A stretch of DNA of 64,000 nucleotides from Trichostrongylus colubriformis (GCA_963978905.1 OZ022256.1:7485501-7549500), one strand, 5' to 3'. Shown: positions 34,401 through 47,030, numbered from the stretch's first letter. Notes: generated by a model from the sequence alone, not told the origin. Program-made: numbers and translations.

Positions 34401-35343
34401 TAAACTATGGGTTCCGTTATCCACCAGATGAATGTGGTATCATGGGGCTTCGAGAAAATCCTAGCTGCGGCATTGCCTCAGTAGATCTGGGGCGAATGAC
34501 TCCATTAGTCTCATTCCACGATTCAAGAAAATGCTGAATAGTAATTCACCCGAATTAAATGAATGAGTGAAGTTAGAGGGAAACTAGCCTTCATCGAAAA
34601 GCTTAGAAGCCTGTAAAAGCATCATTCTAGGTTTGAAGACCTCAAAGATTCGGAGGAAACAGCAATTTGATTGACGTTTCGAACGAGAACTGTGATCAGG
34701 ATCCGAGCCTTATTCTCAGAATCTTTGAAAATTCTTTGTTTTTTTTTTATTGGTGGATCACTCTCATCCCGGCTCTACATTCACTGATGAGCGTGCTAAT
34801 ACTCACAGAAGTACATCAGACTGCGGGTCCAAATTTATTACAATTGAAGTCGCCACCATAAACGCTATAGAAAACGGGTGATTATAAGCTTCAACCCAGC
34901 ATCAAAATATTTCTTCCCTGATTGTCTCCAGGATCATCACGATTTTACGACAATTACCATTCGTCAATGAACTGTCGTCTAGTCACAGGGGCGGAGCTAT
35001 GAATGGTTAAACTGAAATTTATCGACATAGCAGTGAAGCCATCAATCAATCAGCGCTCGGACGACTCGATACCACCGATCATCAGTTGATGCTAAAATTC
35101 AGTCATTGACAGAGGATTGAGCAGTGAACTAGGCTGGGGATCAGCTGCACGTGTGCACAGGCCATGGGACCGATATCCGTCCGAAACAGCATGGCGAATG
35201 TCTACGTATTTGGCCCAGATGACAAGAGCCAGCTGTACTTATGTGCTCTTGCGCGCATCCTATGATAAGCCTAATTTTAACGAGCCAACCAAGAAAAATA
35301 AAAAGGCTCAGCTTTTGTGGGCGTGTGCATGAAGGAGCAGGAC
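31440..35343. other. No gene recognised
   Basis: Short open frames, an ATTT run at 33249-33269 and the hairpin at 32225. This is the 3' side of ephrin B; its 3' UTR should end near 35350. Confidence 0.45.
32225..32265. repeat. Short perfect hairpin
   Basis: A 12-bp perfect stem (ACAACTCGTCCG with CGGACGAGTTGT) around a 12-base loop. Function unknown. Confidence 0.5.
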
Positions 35344-35356
35344 GAAATATTAAAAA

Positions 35357-35362
35357 TTTATT
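35357..35362 (-). terminator. Candidate polyadenylation signal of ephrin B
   Basis: AATAAA on the - strand about 180 bases past the ephrin B stop codon, in an AT-rich stretch. Position is reasonable; use is not shown. Confidence 0.4.
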
Positions 35363-35543
35363 AATCTGAACAATATTTACATTAATAATAGCAACAATTA
35401 GACGCTACAATACATCACAGTCGGTCGTCAAGAGAACCTATCCGCGGTCCGCAAAAATACGTCACGTCCTCGGATTCTACCCGTTTGATTCACCCGCTCT
35501 TCAATGATGCGGTGCATAGAAGTCAGTTAGGCAGGATGGAGGT

Positions 35544-35623
35544 TCAAGTGAAGATCAACCCAGCTACAAGCACGAGAGCTAGCGCTATTGATGGACGTGG
35601 ACTGGACGAAAACAGGCTTTCCA
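35544..35623 (-). CDS. Ephrin B exon 7: GPI-signal tail and stop
   Basis: Acceptor TTATTTCAG. Reads VESLFSSSPRPSI, then a hydrophobic run (ALALVLVAGLIFT) and TGA. The FSSS residues before the run fit a GPI attachment region. Confidence 0.93.
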
Positions 35624-38600
35624 CTGAAATAAGACAGTTTCAACTTAATTAAATTTATTTATTTAATTTATTTCAGCTGTTAAGTTTAATAGTTTCAATT
35701 TAGAATCTTTAGCCGCCTTACCAATCAATTATTGATTTTCTGGCATCTACAGTGAATTCGAACACAAACGCTTACCGTCTCCGATTTCATGTATTTGAAA
35801 ATCTAGCTCGTCGCCTAACGCCAGTGCCTCATATTCATGTCGACGGTTGTCACCGTCCAAGGACAATCGTTCGCCTCGGGTTACTGTAGGCCAAATCGGG
35901 GTCTCACCACGCCCAACCTAAAATATTTCTAGTGTTGACCGCGTAAAGACAACCATGCAAGATTTACTGAAAACGGAAGCGTCAATTAATACCGATCAAT
36001 AACTCACTTTTTCGAAAAATTCGCCCCATAGAGGATCAGAAGGCCATTGTGGTGCCTCTGTTGTACTAGTGACGGTTGGTTTCTTGTGAACTCGATGAAC
36101 ATGTCCTGAATGTGCAATAAATCAATAACTTAAGTTGTGAATAAATATGCAGATCGATAAATTGACTTGAAAAATGTCAAAAAATGACTCACGGCTGGTG
36201 TCGCCGTTTTTATCAGTGACATGTATGACCATTTTCAAGTGATGGCTAGCACAGAGGCCTCCATATCTGTTGTCAAGGCCAATTTGCGATCCAGTTGAGG
36301 TTGCTAAACAAATTGATAGATCAATTATCGATCGGGAAGCTCAAGAAACACGATTGCCATTTTATTGTGCTATTTTATGTCATTCTGTCCAGCATTTTAA
36401 AATTTCAATTAATGCATATCACTTCCATCATCCGCTGGCCACAATGATCTGTGACTGATCCGACGATTTTTCAAATCCCAGTTAAAAAATGATGACGGTT
36501 TATAACTCACAAATAAAGTAATAAGTATGCCCAGGTCGATAGTCCAGTGCTGAAGGATTCGGGCTGAGTACCCGAAATGACACTTTGACTTTGTCTTGTC
36601 GATTCGGTGATATACATCGGCCAAGCTCACGGGCCGTCGATGACAACACACAAGTCTCGTAATCGTGCTCGCTTACCTAAAATGGTCATACTAACCGAAT
36701 ATTCTGCAAAAGTGCGTTCAGTCAACGGCTTACCCTGTAGATGATACTTTGTTCCATGTCCGACGGGTGCACATCAGGTTCATAGTATGGACAGATAATG
36801 TCTAATGAATCGCCTATCGCCGCGAATCGCTCGACTCTAAACGAGCGCAAATAAATTGCTGAAATGACGAAAAGAAATTTTGAAATTTGAATTTTACCCT
36901 ATATAATCAATTTAGAAGGCTTACAAGTAAAAAAGACATTGAAAATGAAGGCCTATCTGAAATGAAATAATAGTCGGTGGCATAATTATAACTGGGTATG
37001 GAATATGATGGCTAATTGGTGATATTAGCCGATAGTTGATATTAGTGTGTGATAGTCGATAGTAATGGCTGATACTTATTGATAGCAACAGCATTAATTA
37101 TTGAAACTAGCAATTATAATATATGTATACCAAAACTTATGTTCTAATATAAGGGTTCAAAATCATCCACAAGATCTGTATTGGGGTGTATGAAGGTCTG
37201 TAATGAAACGATCTGCCCCAGTTAGTCCATAAAAAATCCGCTTTGTACAGCTGTCGCTTCATTAACAGAGTTGTCCACTTCATTGTAATCATTAGTATCA
37301 TTGTAAACATATCCTTTGATATGGCCGACAACCTCTGGCCGTTGGCTGTGCCGATTTACGACCACTGTTAAGCGACGTGCGCACGCGCGATGCGTGTCAC
37401 TCGTTACCTGTCGTAAATCATCTAGGCGACTACAAGTGACCGCTCAACTGTAATTTTAAATTACGGTATCATCGGCGTCGGTGTTCTTTTGCCTTGCGCG
37501 CTTGCCTCAGAGCGTTAGGCCTTCCTTCGAGAATGGCGCGTTCCACGACGTCTTAATTGTATAAACGGACTATTGGACCCAGTAACGAAGCAGCCCACAA
37601 ATTGGTCATCTTAATGAAATCTGATTACGGCACTCAATTCATAAGTGTTTTCGAGAGAGTGTTGTGTATGGAGGCGCTTCGCAATGGATGGATTCATCCG
37701 ATGGCCTGATGAGTGTGCTCAACCGCAGGGTAGGACAACGATGAGCGCATTTTTCTCAAGAGCGCCTCTGTTGCTATTGGACCAGCGGATGAGATAATCA
37801 GCTGGAGCTCATATTTTGAATATGTTTGATAATAAATGAATATTTAACTCTACGAAATTAAATGGATGAGAAGGAACATTAATGTTCGAAATGGGAAGTG
37901 CGCGAACGTATAAATAGATGCATAATGATAATTAGCAATTTGTTTATCATTTATTTATTGACTTTTATTCTTTCATTTATTTATTTATTTATTTACTATT
38001 ACGCATGATATTTAACTTTATTAGAGCTCAGGTATTTGAAAGTAAATAATGCACAGCCAATTTTGCCATTTTTGACTGCTAAAATTACCACTCAATTGAT
38101 AACTAAACTTTTATGTTTGCGAAAAGATACGCTTTACCCAATAAAAGCTTCTGCAAAGCGCCAGGCATATGTAGGGCCAAACCACAGACTTCTTTTGAGC
38201 CAGGAGTAAATTTATAAATCAATTATTGATCGCCTCTATGCTACAGTATTCCGCTACAAGTCGCTGTGATCATAGGTAGAGGAAAGTAGAAAGTTGTGGT
38301 CTGAGATCACATATCACAGTTTGACCCATGTCAAAGTTGTCAATTTGGAGTCGGTTTGTCGACCAAGATCTTTATTTGAAGGGGATTGGTAGACGGCTAA
38401 GCTCTAAGATAAAACAGTAATACTAAAATTTCAAAAGACGGTAATACACGAGATGAAAAGTTTCCCTGCTAGTCGGCTGAACGGGAACACTTTTCAACGA
38501 ACATTCGTCGAACTGATCACCTCATAACCGCAGCTATCAATCCATCAAACAGCGGAAGTGGTTTTCATTAACATTGACAAAGCACCCCCATTCATAAGAA

Positions 38601-41600
38601 AGTGTTTGGAAGATGAAGCGCCTGACCTCACGGCTGATTCTCACCTACCCAATGGGATTATTGTGAAGTGTTTAAGTTAAGTGCTTCCGGTAATGATTGG
38701 CGTGCCGAGACCACTTTTTTATTCGTGTAGTAGGGAAATTTCCATGAATTTCTCAAAAAAAATTGATTGCGTCAGTGAACTTGAAAATTTGAAATTTGTG
38801 GAGGCATGTGTGCTGAGATGTTATCTTTCAGCTGTGAAGGGCAGTTAAACTTGATGTCTTGAGTTTCGAGGTCCACGGATTCCTCTTACCCTCTTATCCG
38901 CTTATGAGCTTCTTGTCATTAATGAACCGCGTGCATCTAATAATGTCGTCCCTCTAAACGCTTCTTTATTGCTTATGCATACATTATAAGACATTCAGCT
39001 CATCTAATCTTCAGTGTACGCAACGGCTTAGCAGCACTGAGCGTTATCCCTACTGGGTTTAGCTGGACGCGCGGCGGTCCAACTACCATACGCAATGTTT
39101 CCCATTATGGTCCCACAGAATCATCCATTATTCTTACGTAGCAACCAGTTTTTTCACCGATTGGCGGGCGCGAAAAAGAGGCGGCGGTACGACTTTTAAG
39201 GTGGGGGGGGATCGGCTCACTTGTAAAGTCTAGTTCCACATCATTACACGTGAACGAACGATTAAATGTGGGCAACAGATGAGAAATGTGATCCTTCTGT
39301 GGTTGTAGTTTATAGGTAAGGCTAGACAGAAGGAAATATTAAGGGAAGGTAAGAGACGCAGCAAACAGCTGGTGATGACAGTGTGAATACGGTAAGATGG
39401 TAGTGAAGATAGCGAAAAGAGTAACTAAACACCCTTGGACAGATGTTTACCGGATTCAATACGCGATTACTCAATAGCGCAGGTGTAGCCGAACATTCTA
39501 TGGAGGTCGTCAGCGCGAGCGGCGGAGGGCCAAGATCACTTAGGCTGGGAGATTAGTCAGAAACTCAGCGGGAATCGTCTTGCCCATGCATCCTTTTGTT
39601 TCCGTTTTTGGACGAGCTACATCTACGGTCTTCTGCGGAGCAAACAGCCGATAGCGCACTTAGCGTGGTATATGAAATAACCTGGCTTGGCCAAATTCTT
39701 TTGGATTACGCCACACATATGATTCTCTCAAAAACGTAGAGTGATTGGATAGTCGGAGGTAATACAAAGGCAGCCGCACGTTCTGAATTGTTTAGCCTTG
39801 GGTTACGCCACGCGTCTGATTTCTGTGAGGAATTGTGGAGTGATTGAATGGGTCTTCTTAATCCAGTTTAGCCATGTACATGGTAGGAGAGAGCCTATGT
39901 ATAGTTGTAATGTTGAAATAATAGATCAGTCAACCAGCAGGGAAAGTTAGAAGTTTGGTGGAACTTATTCGAGCTCATAGCGCTGCCTCTTCCTGGAAAT
40001 CTGAGATTCCTCCATATCTTAGGAAAACCTTAGAATACAAAATTAAGGGGCTCACGGCTTTTCTCTTAACCATTTCCACCACAGAGGGGAACTGCTCAAG
40101 CGAGGAAGACGGTATGGAAAGCTGATTCTTTCTCTAAGCAGTAGAGAGTATGGGTGGCAATAAGGTACCCATTGGGTGGGACAAGACCACCGCAATTTGG
40201 TCATTTAGAATAAACTATTTCTGGAAGTGGAGTTCTAGCTCTCAGGAGCTCTTCAAATTCACCTACCGTGTCACAACCTTGGATAGGTGGGGTTCCGAGT
40301 GCATTCTCTTTTATAGTGAGTATTTACTATCGGTAGGAATTCGCCATTCTTTATTGAAAGTGATTCTATGGCTACTAGAGGAAACTTTGGCATTATGGCA
40401 GTTAGCGACACCAGAGGTATCAGTTTCTCAGCCGGTGCCCCTTTCTCCCACCCCTATCTAGCCACTAAATCAGTGTTTCACAAGTTCTCACAATAATTCC
40501 TCCTCGCTGACCACCCAACCTCAATCACCGGGCCGCTCGTCAACTTTCCCCGCGTACCGGTACCATAAAGGAACCGATGGTCGGTTGTTGCGTATACGGT
40601 GTGGTCGCCGGTCGGTCACTAAAGGACCAACACCTCTTAACCGTTCGCGACGAGCACTTTCCGAACTACTAAACAGTCATAAATCGAAGGTCATCCGGAC
40701 GGGGAGTTTATGACACGGTCCTTCCGCCGCCCGTAGCCCCTCGAAACAAAAGCAGTAAATTTGCTGATAACAAGACCGTTATAACAACACTTTAAGCACA
40801 TGTGGCCTTCGGAACGTTGAACGTTTACGATTCATTCGAACTTACACGCAATTAAATGTCATAGGGGTGATTTGAGGGTACGGTAGGTAACCCATTTGAT
40901 TACTGTAGCAAGTATGGAACTGCCATTGTTGGGTTCCAAGATAAACAGTGCCATTTGTCAAGGATACACTCTTCCATCATGCATCTTCTGGCATCCACCC
41001 GTATGTGTGCATTGTCACGGGCCCGGGCACGTTTGCTCAGTCGCGCATTACCAGTTGCTGGGCCGCTTAGGTGTGCTTGGGAGGTCTGGAGGGAGATTTC
41101 TAGACTTCTGGATCCGTTTGTGGTAAATAATCCTTCTGTAGGGAAGAAGATAAGGCCAAAGCGCTTTGATCTAAGGCTGAAATCGAAGGTATGCGGCGGC
41201 ATCTTCACAAATTTGACACCTGTACGCGGTGCTCCTCTCACCTCTCAGCAATCAGCCAAATCAGTCAGCACTTTGGCTAATAAAGAGCGCCGAGACGATG
41301 TTATCTGCAAGCTTAAGTGTAATTATGATGTCAGCGTCAATTCATCGCTCGCGTTGTCGTCTCGAATTCCCCTACCCACCCCACCGATTACACAACCGTT
41401 TGAAGTCTGACACTCTCCACACGGTGAATGGAGGAATGTGCCGTCGGGAGAGAAACAGTTGCCACAGTGATTACGGTAGATTGACAACCACCTTTTGGAT
41501 ACCGTCAACCGGACTCATCAGGGGTTCCCGACCTTATTGGAGGTCTTTTAGTGGTGCGAAGCTACCTCAGTCTTGAAGCGTTGCATGAAGGCTTTAGATA

Positions 41601-44600
41601 CTGTGTGTCCGTGAAGCTACAAAGGACTGCTGGTCCACTGACGTGCTAGTGCAAGCTCAGGGACTCTTGGGGATCAGTAGTACGGTATGTAGGAAATCTC
41701 ATCCTTACTTGTTAGGAAAAGCTTGAACCACCTCAGTTTACGTCATGCCTGTCACATTGATGAAGAAATTCTGAAGGCATTCTAAGCACAACTGGGATTG
41801 CGGAAGCCAAACTAAGTCATGGTGTTGAGGAGATAACGTGAAAAGTTCAACAGAAGACTGAAATGTTGATAGTGAGCCCCAATAAGTCGATATATTATGT
41901 ACACATTTTGATCCTTTTTATTTTTTTATTTTATTTTACTTTAACTTTAATTTTATTTATTTTATAATACATTTTCTTTCGACTGGATGGTCCAAAAGGA
42001 CGAAGGCAGAATCGAAATAGGATATTATGTACTAAACGGGAAGGAAAGTAAATGTGGGATTAGCCGTGGCTATGGCCCCAGGCACCCTCAGCCTATGTCG
42101 GTGTAGCCCTTTATAATCTGCAGAGCGAAATGGGGTTTCTTAGAGGTACTTTTGAGTTATTTCTCTTTTTGCTAGCGATACCCGTAAGAACGGACGACAG
42201 AATTTTTCAGTTCCCTACACACGGAAGTATTTTGAACGAGTTTTCCCGGCTGAGAATGGGAGTGACCGAGGTTCTGTGTAGATGAACCTAAAGGGACGAA
42301 TCTTTTAAGAAATGCGGAAGATTAAGCGACAAGCTGTCGACCGGTTCCTAGAAGCTCTTCGAATTTCGTTTTCTGACTTCTGCCAGAACCACGACGATGT
42401 TACGTAGGTACAGCTGTGATTTTCCCACACATGGACTAATTCTCCTTCTCAGTATTTCTCCCACCGTTCTCTGGTTAAAGATCAGTTCAAAAGGAAAGAG
42501 AGATCGCTGCGGATGGGGCTTACACGATTTTTTATGACCACTTACTTCCAGACATTCATTGAGTACACTTCAGACCATTAATTCTCGACAGACAGCGGTG
42601 TGTCGGCGTGCAACAAAACATATGTTCAACTGAACACATAACATCAATATCCTGCAAATTCTGCCCGCAGCTGTGCCAGACCTCGCAAGCAGCTAATCGA
42701 TAATCGGGTCATTCTTTCACAAATGATCGAGTAAGCAGCAGCACATAAATCATCCGTTGAAGGTTGGATTTCAACGATGATGCGGTGGGCAGTGGCGCGG
42801 GAGAGCTCATAGATCATCGTCAATGGAGCTCGCAATCTGTTCATAAAGGGAAAGAACAGCTGCCTAAGGATTTACGTACAGGCAGGCCAGTCGGTCATGC
42901 GCGACCCACAAATATGCAAGTATGGCCACCGTAGTCGGCTAAGGTTTCTTAGCCGGTTGATGAGGGGGTCTTTTCCAGATTCACCCATCAAAGATGAGTT
43001 TTCTCATCCAATTACCTACAACACTGCTTTGTTTCCGGTTCATTAGTGTACATCGATGGGTGTGTGTGGATGGTCTAATTGTAGACCAGGTGCGACCGCT
43101 GCAATTTGTGTGCTGGGCACCCTTTGGATGGCCCATCCTAAACGTTCACAAATGAGGCGGCGGTTTCGATAGAATTGATTGGGCCACAATAGGTATTGAG
43201 ACATAACGCTCAACTGGAGGTGTGTGTATGTTTTCCGGATCAATTGTGATTGAACCAATCAACTTACACTCCACCACAGTAATTGAGTGCGTCAGGAAAA
43301 ATCATTTGGATCGAAAATAATTGAACTGCCAGTACTATAGTATTCCAGTGAATGTAAACGGTACGGTAAGGTTCGGATCACTGCGAGAGTAGACGCGAAA
43401 ATTCCAGTTTTTTGAGGACTGTGCCTTCTTGGAAACGAGTGATTTCCATTAAAAAACCTTTTGGACAGGGCGAGTTCGGAAATGTGGCTCAGGTGATGCC
43501 ACTCATGCATGCTCTAGCTGGTTTGGCTTCCTACACCAAGGAATTTTTTTAAGATATTTACATGCTTGGAAATGGGTTAACTACGATCCACATTCACAAG
43601 TCCGTGAAGTTTTACGACCGTGGAAAACGCGGAATACCGCTTTGATAATTAAATTGTTTTCGTCAGCATGGTGTTTCGTTGTCATGCTGACCATACACTA
43701 GGACCTTTTTTGAGATGTTCCGTTTTTCGAGACTTTTTTAGCGAATAAAAATTGATATTCGCATTACAAACCCAACGCCATCAGAGTACAACGCGAAATA
43801 ATTCAGTCGGGATCACAGCAGCAGCGTCAACATCTCAATAAAATGAAGCATTTCGGAGACGAACGTAAGGGAATGGTTAGAGGCACTAATTCAAATGCAC
43901 CAGTGATTGGAGTCATTAAAACAAATTCCGAAAACTTCTACCTGAGCGTACTTTTTTGTTGGAGAAGTGTTGCGATCGCAATGAGGGGGGGGGGACATTC
44001 CACTATGCACATAATTTCTACCTAAGCCTGGCTCCACTGAAGTCTAGACAGAAGTAAACGCCTGAGAGGGCAGATGGGCCCCTCAGAGACCCTCCAAGAT
44101 GCTTAGATGGGCCCCTACAAAATGCTTACATGCGCAACACCTTATAAGATCCTCCCCTTCCTCATTGCTGTAGCACCGCCAAACTTTTCAGGAGACGAGA
44201 CATGTACAAGATGAACCAGCCAATGCAATAAACTCAGTAATCCAATCACCCCAAAAAACGGCGTCGACCTCTCTGCCTTACCCTTGTACTTTTCGACACG
44301 TCGGTCTTTTTTTTCCTTCACCTAATAATCAAAAACTACTATATAAGAACTCGGAAGAACGTCTAAGCAATGAAGTTGTAGAGATAAAAATAGAATAAAG
44401 AAATTGAAAATGTGAGGACGATAGAGAAACTGAATAACTTCTTCAGGTAAAATTTCATATACCAATTTTCATTGAGATTTCTTCGTAAGCCGAGCTCTTT
44501 GTGCTATTGTTAGCTATTTATGTTTTTCTTCTCTGAAAACGATCGATGACCATCCTTGCCACGAAAAAAAAACCGCGTCACAAATCTCCGCCACGATATC

Positions 44601-45063
44601 CGTCATCTGTGTAGGATTAACATTCACAAAGAACGATGCCGCTGATTTAGCCATAGCTCACAACGATCTGCTGCTGCTGCTGCTGCCATATTTGGCATCG
44701 GACCAGGTTAATAACCTCCCGCAGTGCCGACTACTTGTTAAGGACATACCGCTTTGGTGTTACGCGAGTACACAACTCAGCTCTGCTCACGCCGACGTGT
44801 TCCTCAGCACAGTGAGAAAATAACGTTAATTAAGTTGCAGGCATTAATTGTTACGGTAAATGGAATTTTGTGCAAGAAAACAAGTCTAATAAAGAACACG
44901 GAAACAGAAAATTTTAAATAATACAGTAATTCAATAACTCGAAAGAAATTCAAGGAAACTGTGCTCACAGTGAATTCGTCGAATTCCAGTAGATATCAGG
45001 AAGTTTCTTGGCGGCTACGGACATTGTGAATACAGTAACCAATAAATACCATTTTGAGAGCAT
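35544..45063 (-). CDS. Ephrin B: GPI-anchored ephrin paralog, seven visible exons
   Basis: Exons in order on the - strand: 45063-44969, 36858-36734, 36676-36511, 36303-36193, 36105-36008, 35917-35776, 35623-35544. Order: signal peptide (about 18 residues), KKLPDIYWNSTNSL, GDSLDIICP, DYETC, ELGRC, SPNPSALDYRPGHTYYFI, GLC, a Thr/Pro linker, the RRHEYE..DFQIHEIGD stalk and a hydrophobic GPI tail. Splice positions match ephrin A, and exons 2-7 join in frame with good donors. The odd point is exon 1 to exon 2: exon 1 leaves two bases, and the acceptor ATTTCAG at 36859 leaves two more, so the frame breaks. A small exon in the 8.1 kb intron 1, or an acceptor 21 bases further in (CGTTTAG), would restore it. 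Role as for ephrin A: extracellular ligand of an Eph receptor. Confidence 0.9.
35776..35917 (-). CDS. Ephrin B exon 6: membrane-proximal segment
   Basis: Acceptor ATATTTTAG, donor GTAAGC. Reads TRGERLSLD, RRHEYEAL and DFQIHEIGD; 142 nt, the same length and phase as ephrin A exon 6. Confidence 0.93.
36008..36105 (-). CDS. Ephrin B exon 5: linker
   Basis: Acceptor GCACATTCAG, donor GTGAGT. Reads HVHRVHKKPTVTSTTEAP, then PSDPLWGEFFEK. It lacks the dense His cluster and four residues of the ephrin A linker. Confidence 0.92.
36193..36303 (-). CDS. Ephrin B exon 4: end of the ephrin domain
   Basis: Acceptor TTTGTTTAG, donor GTGAGT. Reads STSTGSQIGLDNRYGGLC, then HLKMVIHVTDKNGDTS, five residues longer than ephrin A at the 3' side. 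Contains the fourth domain cysteine. Confidence 0.93.
36511..36676 (-). CDS. Ephrin B exon 3: receptor-binding domain core
   Basis: Acceptor CCATTTTAG, donor GTGAGT. Carries DYETC, ELGRC, KVKVSFRVLSPNPSALDY and RPGHTYYFI. Same length (166 nt) and phase as ephrin A exon 3. Confidence 0.95.
36734..36858 (-). CDS. Ephrin B exon 2: receptor-binding domain
   Basis: Reads LRSFRVERFAAIGD, then DIICPYYEPDV and MEQSIIYR, and ends at GTAAGC in phase 0, exactly as in ephrin A. The upstream boundary is uncertain: ATTTCAG at 36859 gives a frame that does not match exon 1, while the alternative acceptor CGTTTAG would start the exon at GTCGAG in matching frame and lose the LRSF residues shared in part with ephrin A. 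Confidence 0.82.
36960..37085. repeat. Degenerate GATA-type minisatellite
   Basis: Repeated units like GATAGTTGATATTAG and GATAGTCGATAGTAATGG just inside ephrin B intron 1. Confidence 0.5.
44668..44685. repeat. CTG trinucleotide run
   Basis: Six CTG units in ephrin B intron 1, about 280 bases from exon 1. Confidence 0.8.
44969..45063 (-). CDS. Ephrin B exon 1: signal peptide and start of ephrin domain
   Basis: Starts at a Met that opens a hydrophobic leader (MLSKWYLLVTVFTMSVAA), then KKLPDIYWNSTNSL, nearly identical to ephrin A. An in-frame upstream Met at 45234 is rejected because it would bury the signal peptide and read through the splice-like site before 45063. Donor GTGAGC, phase 2. 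Confidence 0.9.
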
Positions 45064-45075
45064 TCTGAAGAATAA
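45064..45075 (-). promoter_or_regulatory. Probable trans-splice acceptor for ephrin B
   Basis: TTATTCTTCAG ends one base before the start codon, as in ephrin A. This matches nematode spliced-leader acceptors (TTTCAG) and leaves almost no leader. Confidence 0.5.
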
Positions 45076-45234
45076 CTGTGGTGATAAATAATTGTGCATT
45101 AAGGTAGAGCTCATAGAGAAACGAAAAAAAGGGGAAAAAAAGAAAATGGACGCAAAAGAGGTGAGAAGGTCTTGAATTAGGCAACAGTATGAGTACGGTA
45201 GATCAGGTACGGTAGAACCGTGATACAGTATCAC

Positions 45235-46497
45235 AACGAAGATTGGAACTTTCTAAGCGAGTCCATCGTGATCAGAGCAATGATGCCCTTCACAGGAGCC
45301 ACTTGACCGTTCAACTGCGGTAGCCGACCGGCCGTCCGTTGTGGCCGCCCACCCGCCGCCCGACATCCTATGCCACGCCCAGGCTGAAAGGAGGGGCATG
45401 GTCAATGTGGCTCTAATAAATTAATTAGCATCTAGTATAGGGGGCTTACTTCTTATTACCTCAATTGATGGAATATGTCTAGTACATTCTGATAGCTTCT
45501 TGAATTAGTACGAATTCCTTCGGATAGTGCTATCTTGATGAACAAAAGAGGCGGGGGAGGGGGACATTTTGTAGGATGAGTTGTTTTAGGAAATATTCAT
45601 TGTTGCAGCCCGTTCATCATGTGGAGATATTTCAGTGCTCTAAGCGCAACAACATTGACCCAAAAGGAAGACATGGGTATTCAACATTTACTGGAATGCT
45701 CGAACCCCCCCCCCCCCCCCACCCTTCCCCCTTTTTACTAGGATAGCTCCCCCAGTTCTTCAGGGGCTTACGAGAGATACTGGTGTCATCTCGTTCGGGC
45801 TAAAAACTTCTCAGGGCTATCGAAAAGGCTTTAAACACGATATAACTGTCGCTCAGATGGAGGTTTAAAGGACTCTTTGTGAAAGTTGTTTTCAGTTTTT
45901 ATTGGCTATGCACTAATATAATATTTGATGAGCAGGAAAGAAAATGACGGCAGCATCGCACGGAAAGTGCAGACAAAGTCTGTCTTGTCAAATGGGCAGA
46001 TCGAGTTTTCACCCGATTTCCTCGCTTTTCGTCCCCGATTTCATGTCACTGATTGGCAGAAGATCAAATAAATCCAATCTTCGGGGATGTTTGCGCAAAG
46101 GGATAAAGAAAATCGAGCAGCATTGCTCGATTCCTCGAGTTAATCTTTGGGAATTCTTAAAAGTTTCAAATTCGCCTCGCTTTCTCAAAGGAAAAGCCTC
46201 ATACACGCACTTTCCATCCTTTCAATTTTTCCAGGAAAGCCTTTCCGTACTTTCTTGTTTTCGAAAAAGTTGAAAGCAGGCCCGCCATCCCATCCCAACT
46301 GTGAAGACACTCATGCCATGGAAGAATTAAGTTTCGGTTTCCCACGAGTCATAATGATTCAACTAATTTTCATCTATTACATACTTTTATCAAATGTCTC
46401 ATCAGTTATCGCTAAAATGACTCATGAAGTAGGCACTGCAGAGGTTTCTCGGAAATGAAAAAATGAAAAAAGCTAAAAGCATGTCCATTTTCTTGTG
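45235..46497. other. Upstream region of ephrin B, no gene recognised
   Basis: Includes a run of 16 C (45705-45720). The promoter of ephrin B is expected near 45.1-45.4 kb but no motif can be named. Open frames at 45944-46458 have no recognisable domain. Confidence 0.45.
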
Positions 46498-46590
46498 AGC
46501 ACAGTGGCCCGAGCCCAACAAGAGTGCTCAGAAGAGGAAAGGAGATTTAGAAATGGAACAAACGACACGCGATCATTTCATGAGACTTAT
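46498..46590 (+). repeat. Direct repeat, left copy
   Basis: Shares GGAGATTTAGAAATGGAACA and AACGACACGCGATCATT exactly with 46942-47030, after a diverged start (AGTGGCC.GA.CC.AACAAG). Confidence 0.65.
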
Positions 46591-46941
46591 TTCGTCTCAT
46601 ACAATCTTACTTATTCATTCACTGACTACTTTTTATTATTTCAACGTTTGTTTTAGCACCGTGCTACCCTGACGCATTCTCCTCTCCTCTCCCACCCACA
46701 GGATTGGAAGCGTGATCATCAGCATCGGAATAAGGGGTTCCCACTCATTTGAAGCTAGTGGATACCCAAGAAGGACGTTATCTGTAGTGGAATAGGGAAT
46801 GGAAGTAGAAGGGGATTACGAGGCTCTTCACACATGTAAATTACGGCGTGCTCGATCCATAGGTCTATTCTGGTCTTCTCAAGTTAAGATGACCCCCACT
46901 GATGACGATTTGTTCGGGCAAAATCAGATTTAAACATTCTG

Positions 46942-47030
46942 CCATAGTGGCCTGAACCGAACAAGGGTGTTTGGAAGACGAACGGAGATTTAGAAATGGA
47001 ACAAACGACACGCGATCATTGCACGACAGT
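46942..47030 (+). repeat. Direct repeat, right copy
   Basis: Second copy of the unit at 46498, same strand, 444 bases downstream. Confidence 0.65.

Larger units (their letters stand above)
36859..44968 (-). other. Ephrin B intron 1 (8.1 kb)
   Basis: Lies between a GTGAGC donor and an ATTTCAG acceptor. It holds a degenerate short-period GATA-like repeat (36960-37085), ATTT runs near 37972-37995, a CTG run (44668-44685), a G run (43985-43994) and no recognised transposase. Given the phase break at exon 2, a small coding exon may be hidden here. Three overlapping open frames at 40896-41576 show no known domain. Confidence 0.65.

Noticed and set aside
40896..41576. Overlapping open frames in three phases, the longest 151 codons
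   Set aside because: No known domain, no good splice borders, and all frames including the reverse strand are open because the stretch is GC-rich. Kept out of the gene list.
45064..45234. Upstream in-frame Met for ephrin B
   Set aside because: It would place unrelated residues before the signal peptide and read across a TTCTTCAG acceptor; the Met at 45063 gives a normal leader.
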